64,000 bases of DNA from Mantis religiosa (lineage: Eukaryota; Arthropoda; Insecta; Mantodea; Mantidae), in assembly GCA_030765055.1 (NCBI GenBank), contig CM060955.1, positions 100,992,073 to 101,056,072 on the forward strand, in the 5' to 3' direction. Made by a program: the position numbers and the translations under genes. Positions 23,818 to 33,617 of this stretch are shown piece after piece (the stretch's first letter is position 1; every line of letters starts with the position of its first letter). The notes under the pieces were generated by a model. That model was not told the origin of the DNA. It worked only from the letters and a program-made list of their open reading frames with translations, and did no database searches.

Positions 23818-24465
23818 TTAGTTCAGAAAGGCTTTATGAGTTAGACACATTTATGTGTTCCTTTGAAGTTGACCCATCGTTGAGTGCAGACGTGCCTTCA
23901 TATTCAATTAAATAGTCACAAAATGGAGTTAATGAATTCTTCTTGGTTTCAAAAGAGCCCTATGTCCAGGACAGTTTAAACAATGCAATATTACAAATAC
24001 GATGGCAGACATAACGCTGCTTAAATAGTGCAAGAAGAAGATGTTCTAGAGTTCTGGAATATTATTCTTCCATGGTCGACTGTTTTGTGAGCACAGGATA
24101 CAGAAAATTACAAAGTACTTTTTATATATTATTTTTCTAAAAAAATGTGTTTACTTGAGCTATTTGTGCCTTAGATGTTGCTCTAAATTCTATGTTTATT
24201 AAACAGATTCATGGTATATCTTGAAAGCTTTAAATTTATTATATCTCACTTATTTCAGAAAGGCCCTATGTCCATTACAAATATTTAACTTTTACCAGAA
24301 AATATATAGAACATATATAAACAAAATCTGTCACAGTGCTAGTTATCAATATTTCAAAATTTCAATTGAAAAAACACAAAATATCCTTCAAAAACAATAA
24401 CATAATCTTTTTTTTTAGTTTTTCTCAAAACTGTGGCAGCTGGACATAGGGCCTTTCTGAAATAA
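23818..24465. repeat. Cluster of CAGAAAGGCCCTATGTCC motifs, including a perfect 25-bp inverted pair
   Basis: The motif core CAGAAAGGCCCTATGTCC, extended to 25 bp by TTATTT before and A after, occurs at 24,250-24,274. Its exact reverse complement is at 24,441-24,465. Related forward copies are at 23,947-23,968 (AGAGCCCTATGTCCA) and, weaker, 23,818-23,838 (TTCAGAAAGGCTTTATG). The inverted pair bounds about 216 bp of AT-rich non-coding DNA. This looks like a small inverted-repeat element, but no target duplication is clear. Confidence 0.55.
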
Positions 24466-25736
24466 CTGATTCAATTAAGAAAAGAAGAATTGAGACAACT
24501 AGCCAGTAACAAATAAAAGAATTATAAAAGCGTTTTATCAATTTGCGGAATCAATAAACTTATAAGAAACCAAAGACTAAATAGGAAGTCCTTATTTTTT
24601 ATCTCCCGGTAATGCAAAGAATATCAAAGACATCACGAAGCGACAAGTTCTTAAACGATTTAAATATCGCTTAAGTCTACATGTTCTCCTTTCCCATTGT
24701 ACTTTTAAGGAAATGGCGATAAACGATATATAAAGAGTATGTGATTTAACATAAAGTAGGTAACAACATAAGCGTTTTTAAGTATATATGCATAGGGGCG
24801 AGTGGAGAAAGTCATGTGAGTGCAAAACATAAAATTATTTGGTGTCATATTTCCATTTATTTGTATTTTAGTTCCTGTATAGGGGAACGCTCTTAATTTC
24901 CTACCTTTATTCCTATCTTGGCTTCCTCGTCAGGAACGGGTAAACGCACGAAACTTTGAAATTTTACGCGCGAGTATTTCAGTTCAGCCGAAGGGTGTAG
25001 GCGAGCGCTGCCGTGCTATCTCAGAACTTGGCGTCCGTTTTGCGGGAGTTGGCTTCCGGCAAACCTAAGAGTTTCTCAAAATTAATTCTGCTAAAAATAT
25101 GAGCTCCAAGGAACGCGAATAAACTTCGTCTAAGCTTTTGTGCAGCTTCTCTGTAATTTAATTAATTTAATTGTGCTCATAATGGCAAGTTTCCAAGCCT
25201 CCAGTTTTAAATGTAAAATAATGTGCTGCCAATATAATTAGTGTAACGAAAGTTTATCTTCTGTGTTAATGAAGAATAAACGTTTACACAAATAGATTAA
25301 TTATTCATATTGTTTTAGGTACACGATGGATATTGTGTTTAGTATCTTTAAAAAGAGAGATGTTAAGGTAGGGGTTCCAAATATTGCCCATCTAAGGAAA
25401 TGCTTAAAAATGTGCGCAATGTTCGTCCTATTATCGCGAAATTAGCACCAAATTCCCAATATATATTCAGCTACCACATTGCACTACAGTCACCAATTAT
25501 TGAAGGGTTTAAAAGTAAAACAGATCGAAAAGTAAAAATATGCACCCCTATGTTCTAAATATCACCCACCATATCGAATGATAAAAATGGTTCCAAATAC
25601 CCCAAAGAAGACTTATTTTTAGTTTATCCATCTGCCATAAATCATTACAGATACGAAAATTGAGAGATAGTAATATAAACAAGATTTTACATTTGTAAAT
25701 CTAAGAGTTTGTTTTTCATCAAAAGAAAAAGAAAAA
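24466..25736. other. Unrecognised AT-rich sequence
   Basis: No gene or element was recognised. A GC-richer part lies at about 24,930-25,080. Confidence 0.45.
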
Positions 25737-25744
25737 TGAAACAT

Positions 25745-25989
25745 TTTTTTTAAATTTACGTCCGCCCCAACGTTAAGTTATATCGGACGGTGAATGAATT
25801 GGATGAAATGATGCTCAAATGAGTCCAGAGTCCATGGAGCTTAGAGTTACACGACATTCGTCTTGAAGGATAAGGGAAAACCCTGGAGAAACCTTATCTA
25901 GGTAACTCACTCTGGCCGAGATTCGAACTCGGGAGCTCTTGAACGTGAGGCAGACATGCTACCATCTACGCTACCGAGGCGGGCCAAAC
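25745..25989 (-). repeat. SINE-A, full-length
   Basis: A poly-T start (the A-tail on the opposite strand) and a full body lead to the tRNA-like head, whose B box on the minus strand is GAGTTCGAATCTCGG. It is flanked by the 8-bp duplication TGAAACAT (25,737-25,744 and 25,990-25,997). The anticodon-arm region (TCTGCCTCACGTTCAAGAG on the coding strand) resembles tRNA-Val(CAC), which is my best guess for the head's origin. Confidence 0.85.
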
Positions 25990-26287
25990 TGAAACATCGA
26001 TAGTAAAATTCAAGAGTAAGGTTTTAATGCTACTTAATTATTATAATCTATCACAAATACGAGAAAATAACTTTGCTTAGTGATAAACCCAGTTTTTACA
26101 TGCTAAAATGCAATCAGAAGTCCAGAGTCGCACACATAACATTTTTTCCTTACTTTGTTCTTTCTGGAATCACAAGTTTTCTGTGACTAATTGAAATGAC
26201 TGAGACATTTTATCCACTGCTCTCTATTTATCACCAGAAGAGAATCTATTGCAGATTGGAGATTCGGTATCGTCACCATCAGAGCAG

Positions 26288-26660
26288 CTATTCTCATTAT
26301 CATTAGCTTAGACCTAAAATGGCTCTTCCTCTTTTATTTCAATTTTTGAACTTTCTGGAGAAAGATCTCGTCATCTCTTCTTTGAAGTTTTATTAGTTTC
26401 TTGATTTGTTAATGCTTCCTGTGATATTGTGTGCCTTTGTTTGCTGGGTTTTCCAGACTATATTGTTTTTGTTATTTGGCTCTACGAGGGCATTTTTGAA
26501 GGGAGATCCACCAGTCAGTGGGGTCGATCCACGCCTTCCACTTGGTCGTTTAGGCAGAAATTTGGGTACTGAAATGATGCCTTTTGGTGATACTGGAGTA
26601 GGCAACGCTACTAAGTTTGTCCATGTCGACTGTTGCACATCTATCAGATTGGAGAAGGTT
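26288..26660 (-). pseudogene. Possible pogo-like transposase C-terminal remnant
   Basis: The minus strand encodes a segment with PKFLPKRPSGRRG, then STPLTGGSPFKNALVEP, followed after a frame change by an acidic tail (IEIKEEEPF). This resembles the basic region and the LTxTPxKxxLEE-like motif found near the C-termini of pogo-type transposases. The catalytic part is absent, and the assignment rests on motif style only. A SINE-A copy lies just beyond at 26,696. Confidence 0.35.
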
Positions 26661-26695
26661 GACTTTTGATGATGATGATTGCTGACAACACATTG

Positions 26696-26935
26696 TCCGA
26701 CTCGGTAGCGTGGTGGTAGCGAGTCCGCCTCACGTTCAAGAGGTCCCGAGTTCGAATCTCGGTGAGTTACCTGGATAAGGTTTTACCGGGGTTTTTCCTT
26801 ATCCTGAAAGACGAATGTTGGGTAACTCTAAGCTCTATGGACCCTGGGCTCATTTGAGCATCATTTCACTCATTCCATTCATCGTCCGATATGACTTAAC
26901 TTTGGAGGACGGAGAATTAAAAAAAAAATAAAAAA
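26696..26935 (+). repeat. SINE-A, full-length
   Basis: The head GGTAGCGTGGTGGTAGCG, B box GAGTTCGAATCTCGG, body and A-rich tail are all present. It is flanked by the 12-bp duplication GACAAC(A/G)CATTG (26,684-26,695 and 26,936-26,947) with one mismatch, which suggests a fairly recent insertion. Confidence 0.88.
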
Positions 26936-27087
26936 GACAACGCATTGGGGTTGATGTTGGTTGCTGGATTGTCGATGAGCAAGATTGTTTAGACAATACT
27001 TCATTCTTCTGAGATAGAAAATGTTGGTGTTGCAAAAGTCAGCATTATTAAATTTCTGGGAGTTGCAGGGCAAAATGCCTGTATTGC

Positions 27088-27982
27088 TACGAGGGTTGTT
27101 CAATAAAGAATGATCATATCATTTTTACGGTCATAATTTTTCGCAATAACATTCAATCTTATTATATTCTGATAGATTTATGTGAAACAAACACGTCGTA
27201 GTAGTTTCATTGTTGGTACTCCTGGTTTCCGCCTGTGAGAACCAGGAAACTTCAGCCTACCGCTGCAATGGAGGTAACATGCGGTTAAAGTTGATGTTAG
27301 AGGAAGATCCGGAGTTTCTTTCAAACGTAGTTTCTGCTGATGAAACTTGGCTACATCATTTTGATCCTGAGAGGAAACTTGCTGTGGGAATCTCCTTCAT
27401 CACTAAACCCCCAAAAAGCAAAAGTGGTTGCTTCTGCTGGGAAAGTTATAGTCATCTCATTCTTTGATATTTATTGAATGGTTTATCAGCATGTTGTACC
27501 TACACATACATCAGTAACTGGACAATACTACAGGGATGTCCTGAAAACATTGCGAATCCATATTAGGCGCAAAAGACCACATTTCCATGAAACAGGCTGG
27601 ATGCTGCACTACGATAGTGCACGGCCGCATATTGCCAATGTTGTTGCTGAGTATCTTGCAAAAACCAACGTGAAGTGCATACCTCACCCTCCCTATAGTC
27701 CGGATTTAGCCCCATGTGACTTCTTTCTATTCCCTAACTTGAAGAAACGCCTTCGTGGGAGGCATTATCCATCATCAGAAGCAGTGGTGAAGGCTGCGGA
27801 GGCGATTTTGAAGGATATCTAAAAATGGTTTCCAGCATTGTCTTTGAATACTGGGAGAAATGCTGGGACAAGTGCATCGCATTAAGGGGAGACTATTTTG
27901 AGAAGGACCATCAAAATTATAGGATGAGTAAAGATACGTTGTCAAAAAAGAAGTGATCATTCTTTATTGAACGGCCCTCGTA
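27088..27982 (+). mobile_element. mariner deletion derivative, copy 2
   Basis: 895 bp between TACGAGGGTTGTTCAATAAA and its inverted counterpart ending GAACGGCCCTCGTA. It is the sibling of 21,791-22,701 in the opposite orientation. It has the same N-terminal transposase deletion plus a further loss of about 15 bp near 27,256. Confidence 0.85.
27210..27822 (+). pseudogene. mariner transposase without HTH domain, frameshifted
   Basis: Two frames, 27,210-27,467 and 27,478-27,822, separated by a frameshift. Motif 1 is SADETWLHHFDPE, motif 2 is LHYDSARPHIA and motif 3 is PYSPDLAPCDFFLF, giving D34D spacing between the last two aspartates. All three catalytic residues survive, but the frame break and the missing HTH make it non-functional. 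Confidence 0.82.
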
Positions 27983-28490
27983 CATGCATGTAGCTATCAC
28001 TGCTTCTTTCATCTTTACTTCGTCCCATTGTTTGCGCGATGACATCTTTAAAATAACATAAAAACTCTATTTCAAATCTAATATACAAAAATATCGCATA
28101 GTAGGCGATAGTAGAACACTTCAGTGGGCGACATTACGAACCTCTTAACCTTACAATATGGTGGACGCTACAGACACAACCGGCTAGACAAACTCGAAAG
28201 CATTTTTTATCAAAAGCATGCTTAGTTCTTACACTACCAACCGCATTCCAGCTGTCGCAATTTATCATGAGATATATTATGCGAGCAAGAGTATGAGTGG
28301 TTTGATAACTCACTAGGCTGAAATTTCTTGGAAAATTCGCAAAATAACAACGAAATTGCGCAAACTTGCACAATGAACTGCGAAGACCAGAGTGTACAAA
28401 CTAATCGCATGGCTACAGCTCTGTATACAAATAGAATACAGTAGGTGATTGATATTACGAACATGGGTGATATTTGGGTGCCCCGCGTTA
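27983..28490. other. Unrecognised sequence between two transposons
   Basis: About 500 bp with no recognised feature. Confidence 0.45.
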
Positions 28491-28777
28491 TACAGGTGTA
28501 TATAAATTAATATCGGGGTTTTAACTCTTTATAATATTTATTAAATTCAACTTACAGTTATAAATGACACATCAAATGAAAAAGCAACTCAAACTGTTTT
28601 ACCAAGAACTTTATAAATGCTCAATGTGAATACCTTTTGTCACACGGTACACATCAAGTCTATAGCTGAGTTTTTCCCAAACGTTGATAAGTTCGTATTG
28701 TAGCAACAGCTGTTTCAATCCGGTTTTATAATTCAAGGAGGTCAGCTGGTAGCTTCATCGCTGATGAAGCCCCAAAG

Positions 28778-30018
28778 TTAAAAATCGCATGGCGTGAGGT
28801 CAGGAGAACGTAGCGGCCATGCATAGCAAGCCTTGACATTGAGACCCTTGCGGCCTATACAGCGCTCGGGTACAGTGACGTTCAACCAATCGCGTACTTC
28901 GTTACGCCAGTGAGGTGGCACACCACCTTGCTGGAAAATGAAGTTTTCTGGCTCATTTTCTTCCAACTGAGGGAAGAGCCATTGCTCTAGTGTATTAAAG
29001 TAGGAAGTGGCAGTTACAGTAGGTTCACCAAAAAGAAAGGCCCATAAACTTTTCGCCGGAATACGGCACAAAAAACATCACTTTAGGGGAATCTCGTTGC
29101 ATTTGTACCATATCGTGAGGATTTTATGAGCCTCAGATGCGCACATTATGAGTGTTAATATGTCCACTGTGGCGAAAGTTCGATTCATCACAGAAGACTA
29201 CACGACTGGGATGGCCGGTGAGGCATTGTATTGGCGGTGCCATAAATAGATAGATAGATAAATGGATGGATGGATAGATGGATGGATGGATGGGTGGGTG
29301 GGTGGGTGGGTGGGTGGGTGGATGAATGGATGGATGGATGGATGAATGGATGGGTGGGTGGGTGGATAGATGGATGGATGGTTGGATGGATGGATGGATG
29401 GATGGATGAATGAATGGATGGATGGAAAGTAACGGAAAACAATCAGGACAGAGCGCTTTGTTTAACCCACCTATTCACACGAGGGAGCAAACACTCAGAA
29501 ACAATCATTTTTGCGCAATTCCTATACACTTCTCTTTCTTTCCTTTTCATACAGATGGTGCCATGGCACAGAGGCACTACCTCAGAAGCCACCCCTGCTA
29601 CACGATCCATAAAATCGCCAGTGTCAAGAAACAACATGTCGTTTGCGAAGTTGGTACGTAATCCCTGGTCTGTCGGCTTTAGAACCTGTAATAACTGTAA
29701 ATGGTAAGGACGTGGCCGAAAGCGTTTCCTTACAACTTTCCAAACAGTCGATACAGGACCAGCCTTCCGGACTGATTTTGTTGGCTACGAGTGAACGACT
29801 CTCTCACTTTCAACAGTCTCTTCACTTACTCTTGGTCGTCCCGTGTTCTTCCCTTTACAAATGCAGCCGGTATCTTCAAACTGATGATACCATCTACGAA
29901 TGTTATTATCACCAGGAGAATCACAACCGAACATGCGGAACGCACGTTGCACAGTAACTACAAATTCGGTCTTTGCTAACTGCAAAACACAAAACGCTTT
30001 CTGTTTACTAGTTGCCAT
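28778..30018 (-). pseudogene. Transposase pseudogene (Tc1/mariner superfamily)
   Basis: The N-terminus is at about 29,785-30,018: MATSKQKAFCVLQLAKTE, then NNIRRWYHQFEDTGC and KNTGRPRVS, which is an HTH region and linker. The middle is at about 29,590-29,720 with LQLLQVLKPTDQGL-like residues. The first catalytic region is CDESNF-like near 29,190. The C-terminal piece (28,778-29,071) has FQQGGVPPHW, where family members have aspartate in place of the first G, and RSPDLTPCDF. Frameshifts, stops, the substituted aspartate and the microsatellite make it inactive. Confidence 0.75.
29240..29434. repeat. GGAT/GGTG tetranucleotide microsatellite
   Basis: Almost 200 bp of GATA, GGAT, GGTG and GAATGGAT units, placed within the transposase region of the element at 28,491-30,201. 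Interruptions (AATG, GTTG) show it is old and imperfect. Confidence 0.95.
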
Positions 30019-30201
30019 ATTTGCTACTACCACTCTCTAGCGGATTGTGGCAGAAACATCGCACGCACATGCGCACTGGTGCCAACAAACAAAACTATTT
30101 GAGTTGCTTTTTCATTTGAGGCATCATTTATAACTGTAAGTTTAATGTAATAAATATTATAAAGAGTGAAAACCCCGATATTCATTTATATACAACCTGT
30201 A

Positions 30202-31660
30202 TTATGGTGGTCTGAAAATTCTATACTCTTAAAATCATATCGCGAGAAACAACTGAGTGGTGACGTAACTATACTGGAAATATTTTACCAGTGACATACC
30301 AAAAATGGCTAATGACCCAAAAAGTTTATTTGAAATAATGTGCTTTAAAGAGATTTATGCTGTTTTTGAGGAATATTTTAATTTATTGCAAGCAAAATCG
30401 TCTGCTGCTACTCTTTGGCTACAGTAAATTCATTGTTGTTCGTTTAATAATACATTAATTAATAATTAAAACTGAATATTCATACAATCTATGTAATTGT
30501 TATAAATATTTGGAAAGAAATACTTAAGGGAATTTAAAAATATTTGCGTGCAAGATGGATAAACATCATTCAGTGTTTCTATCAGAAGTATGTTAGTATT
30601 AAAAGAAAGTAATTGAAAGAAGACAAGCAGATTTTCAAAAATGTTACATTTCATTGCGATAGACGTAGAAAAAGTATTTTATTAATAATAATTTTTATCG
30701 TTCTAGACGCCCCCCCTCAGAGCACCAAGCTCCTACTAACTATTCGAAAGAAAATTTCAAGTGTATCCAGAGGTATCGTATTTACAATGATTGTAGCAGT
30801 CTTCTTACTCGGGTGCTTTCGTGTCAGATCGTGATTTTTCGTTCTAATGTGGGAAGACAATGCTCCCATTTTTCTTTCCAGTTCGTAACATATATTGGCG
30901 GCACTTCGATGTAATTAGAAAGCTAAGGATGCCAGCACATGACAATAATTTAAATTCTGGTTACACAGAAGCTACCAAGTTAATTGAAAAATTTTGGGGT
31001 GGTTAAACTTTATGTGATTCTGAAAGTAATTATGTATTATAAAAAGAACAAATGAAATTCTTAAATCTGTGGAAAAGTGATATCAGTGAACCCTGCCTCT
31101 TAACCTGAGGCGGTCCGGCCCGTAGTGAACCACGTCGAGCTCTCCCTTATGCTCAACGTCTCACAATTAAGGATCGGTGGCGTGCGGAGGTTAAGGAAAG
31201 GGAGATTGTAATCGGTTCGAGGTGACTTGTAGCTCCCGGATGGGAACTCTCATCTGTACTTCAGGAGTGGGTGCGAACTGACTGATTGTGGGTTGAATGA
31301 TGACAACTCGGATCTGGTAGACAGAAGTTTTTTGTTATCCTTAGCTTCCTTTGCTCGCCACCGTAAAGTCGTCGTCGGTGTGGTTGTTGTGTTTAGCGTC
31401 ACTGTCAATATTATGATGTGAAGTACGGAGGCAGTAGCACTGCGTAGTCGAATTGGATATATTTATCGTCTTCCCTATATATTACTCTTTGTGCTAACTC
31501 TCATTGGAGATATTGTTAGATATTGCACTTTGTCTCTGTGCATTGCGCGGAAGTGTACTTGTTAGGTGGTGCCAAATGCGCGTCCGTCTCACGTAGAACT
31601 CAGTACCGAAGTGCTCTTACTAGCAAAACCTACTTTCCGCCATCACTTTGAATTAACCCC
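30202..31660. other. Unrecognised sequence
   Basis: No gene was recognised. The part at about 31,085-31,345 is GC-richer (for example GAGGCGGTCCGGCCCG) and may be a fragment of an uncharacterised repeat, but no promoter boxes or duplications were seen. Confidence 0.4.
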
Positions 31661-31674
31661 ACTCTAGGTATTTC

Positions 31675-31827
31675 GGTCGCGCCGTGGCTCAGTGGTTCTC
31701 CGGGATCTCCGGTTTCCCCCGCCATCTCATTCCACCGGTGCTCCATCTTAATTTCATGTATCATCAGTGTCATCGCCTGCAGTGCCGTATGTAGTAAAAG
31801 CGGGCGTAAAACACTACATATTTCATT
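31675..31827 (+). repeat. SINE-C, internally deleted, with exact 12-bp target duplication
   Basis: It is flanked by TCTAGGTATTTC at 31,663-31,674 and 31,828-31,839, exact. The head GTCGCGCCGTGGCTCAGTGG matches the SINE-C copy at about 59,194-59,518, as do the CCGGTTTCCC-CGCC block and the CTCCATC block. The segment from the anticodon arm to the B box is missing. The tail differs from the other copy. Confidence 0.75.
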
Positions 31828-31839
31828 TCTAGGTATTTC

Positions 31840-32989
31840 TCGGAGTTTGAAAAATCACATGAACGAATATCAATTTTCTATTGGCTGGTAACTATCCCCA
31901 CCTGAGATCAGTGTTCAGAATTTCCAGTTTCGGACCTAACATCAGTGACGCTTTCTCTAATGGTCCGCATGCAAAACTTTATGCGAAAGCATGCGTTCTG
32001 CGTGTCGGTCAAAATCTTATAGCCTGTTGTCAGAAGCACGCATGGGATTTTAACAATGGGTTGGTTTCCGACTGAGAGGCACCAAATTTGTCTTGAGGGC
32101 AAAACAGACAATAGAGTAGGGTTGATTGTTGACAGGGATTGCAAAGGCGGTTTACTGACCTTCGTAGAGTGGCCTTGTCACTGTGGCGGTCTCGGGAGTA
32201 TATGCTAGCATTATAGCATATATCTATTCTGGTATACGTCATTTATTTATATTTATTCGTTTGTTTGTGTCAATGTCTTTCTGATATCAGGTTATATGTC
32301 GTCTCAATGTTCCTAGATGACAGGCGCTGCGTCAAACCCAAGGGGCTAGAATTCATACTTCAGTTTCACTTTCCTTCCCCCCTCAAATTACATAAATTAT
32401 AAAGTGTTTTCTGTGGAACCTATTTTTTCCAACAGCTTTAACTTGTTGATAATAAAAGTTAATTTATGTAATATATAGAGGCCAAATATTTTTTTCATGC
32501 ATTTATTTAAGTATTTCTAAAAGTTGTTTCGCATAATGAGATAGCTCACAGAAGCATACCTGAAAATTTGATGCACATATCGTCAATGAAATTTAAGAAA
32601 AGTGTATCTGAAGTATAAAAGAAAGACAATTGGGAAATTGAGAAGAAATAAAAATAAACTGAGAGATGGTTCAGCAATTGCTGGCACAGATTTGGTTGCT
32701 CTCCGACTTCTTCCCTATCCTCCTAAAACTTCTTAAAGCTGTGGAAAATTTGCGTACCAGATAGTTAATAATCATCATAAGCTTCCATCAAAAACTTCTA
32801 GGGTTATGTTGCAAAATTGTGCGAGCTTTTAAGGAATTTTGATTTAACCTGTTGTTCTTTGGCATTCAAAATTAATCCTACGGAGGTTAAATAGATAATT
32901 CATGTTAACGCTGGATACGGCGAGACTAACGCTTTCACGAGTGAAACTGCATGTGAACGCAAGTTCACAGGACCTCTTCATGTTCAAAT
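31840..32989. other. Unrecognised sequence
   Basis: No family was recognised. Short overlapping minus-strand frames exist around 31,900-32,240, without motifs. Confidence 0.4.
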
Positions 32990-32999
32990 TGGCCGGAAA

Positions 33000-33617
33000 G
33001 CTATACTCAACCTAACTCGCCTGTTCTACAGTGTTGTTAAGGTGGAACATCGCCGTCGTAACGCTGACATACCGCAATGCACCCGCTGTCAGAATTACGG
33101 TCACACAAAGAACTATTGTCAGCTGACCCCGAGGTGTGTTCGCTGTCTAGAGAATCATCACTTCTCACAGTGCACTAAACCGAGAGACACTCCAGCTCAG
33201 TGTGTTCATTGTCATGAAAACCATCCAGCTAACTACCGAGGTTGTCGGCATTATTTAGAACAGAAATTCAGAACACAAAATAGCAACACAAGGCAACAGC
33301 CTGGGAATTCTCATCGCTCCCGTCCCCTACAACAATCAGACAATCTTGCACAGCAACCATTACAACCCCCAACTGCATCACCAGTACCTCCAACTTCTTC
33401 ACCAGCAACTTATGCCAGTGTAACTTCTGCTTCCTCGACGAGGCGTACTACTGCACAACAAGATCCCTCTGACTCTTCATCTCTCTCGGCTCTGCTAATT
33501 AGCCTGTTCACTCAACTTCTAAATTCTTTATCCACGTTCCTCACTCCTCTCTTACCGCAATTTACACAATGTTTCCAAAACGCTCTTCTAACTACTTTCC
33601 GAAATGGTGGCGTGTAA
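33000..33617 (+). CDS. LINE ORF1 (gag-like) C-terminal part with three CCHC zinc knuckles
   Basis: The frame is open from the 5' truncation point to a TAA at 33,617, so the true start is lost. Its zinc knuckles are CTRCQNYGHTKNYC, CVRCLENHHFSQC and a third CVHCHENHPANYRGC, each of the CX2CX4HX4C type or close to it. A Gln/Pro/Ser-rich tail and a hydrophobic leucine-rich end (LISLFTQLLNSL) follow. Jockey-clade ORF1 proteins bind the element RNA through these knuckles. It overlaps the start of ORF2 by 14 bases. Confidence 0.85.
   Translation, partial: AILNLTRLFYSVVKVEHRRRNADIPQCTRCQNYGHTKNYCQLTPRCVRCLENHHFSQCTKPRDTPAQCVHCHENHPANYRGCRHYLEQKFRTQNSNTRQQPGNSHRSRPLQQSDNLAQQPLQPPTASPVPPTSSPATYASVTSASSTRRTTAQQDPSDSSSLSALLISLFTQLLNSLSTFLTPLLPQFTQCFQNALLTTFRNGGV

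Larger units (their letters stand above)
28491..30201 (-). mobile_element. Tc1/mariner-superfamily transposon with ~100-bp terminal inverted repeats
   Basis: 1,711 bp bounded by long inverted repeats (28,491-28,593 and 30,097-30,201). They share TATCGGGGTTTT, CTCTTTATAATATTTATTA, ACTTACAGTTATAAATGA and ATGAAAAAGCAACTCAAA, starting TACAGGT at both outer ends. The transposase inside runs on the minus strand in broken frames, interrupted by a large GGAT/GGTG microsatellite. Confidence 0.82.

Noticed and set aside
25900..25985. tRNA-Val gene
   Set aside because: It resembles tRNA-Val(CAC) in the anticodon arm and T arm but is the head of SINE-A, with an attached body, A-tail and target duplication.
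29240..29434. CRISPR-like or structured repeat array
   Set aside because: The units are four bases long without unique spacers. It is a simple microsatellite in a eukaryotic genome.
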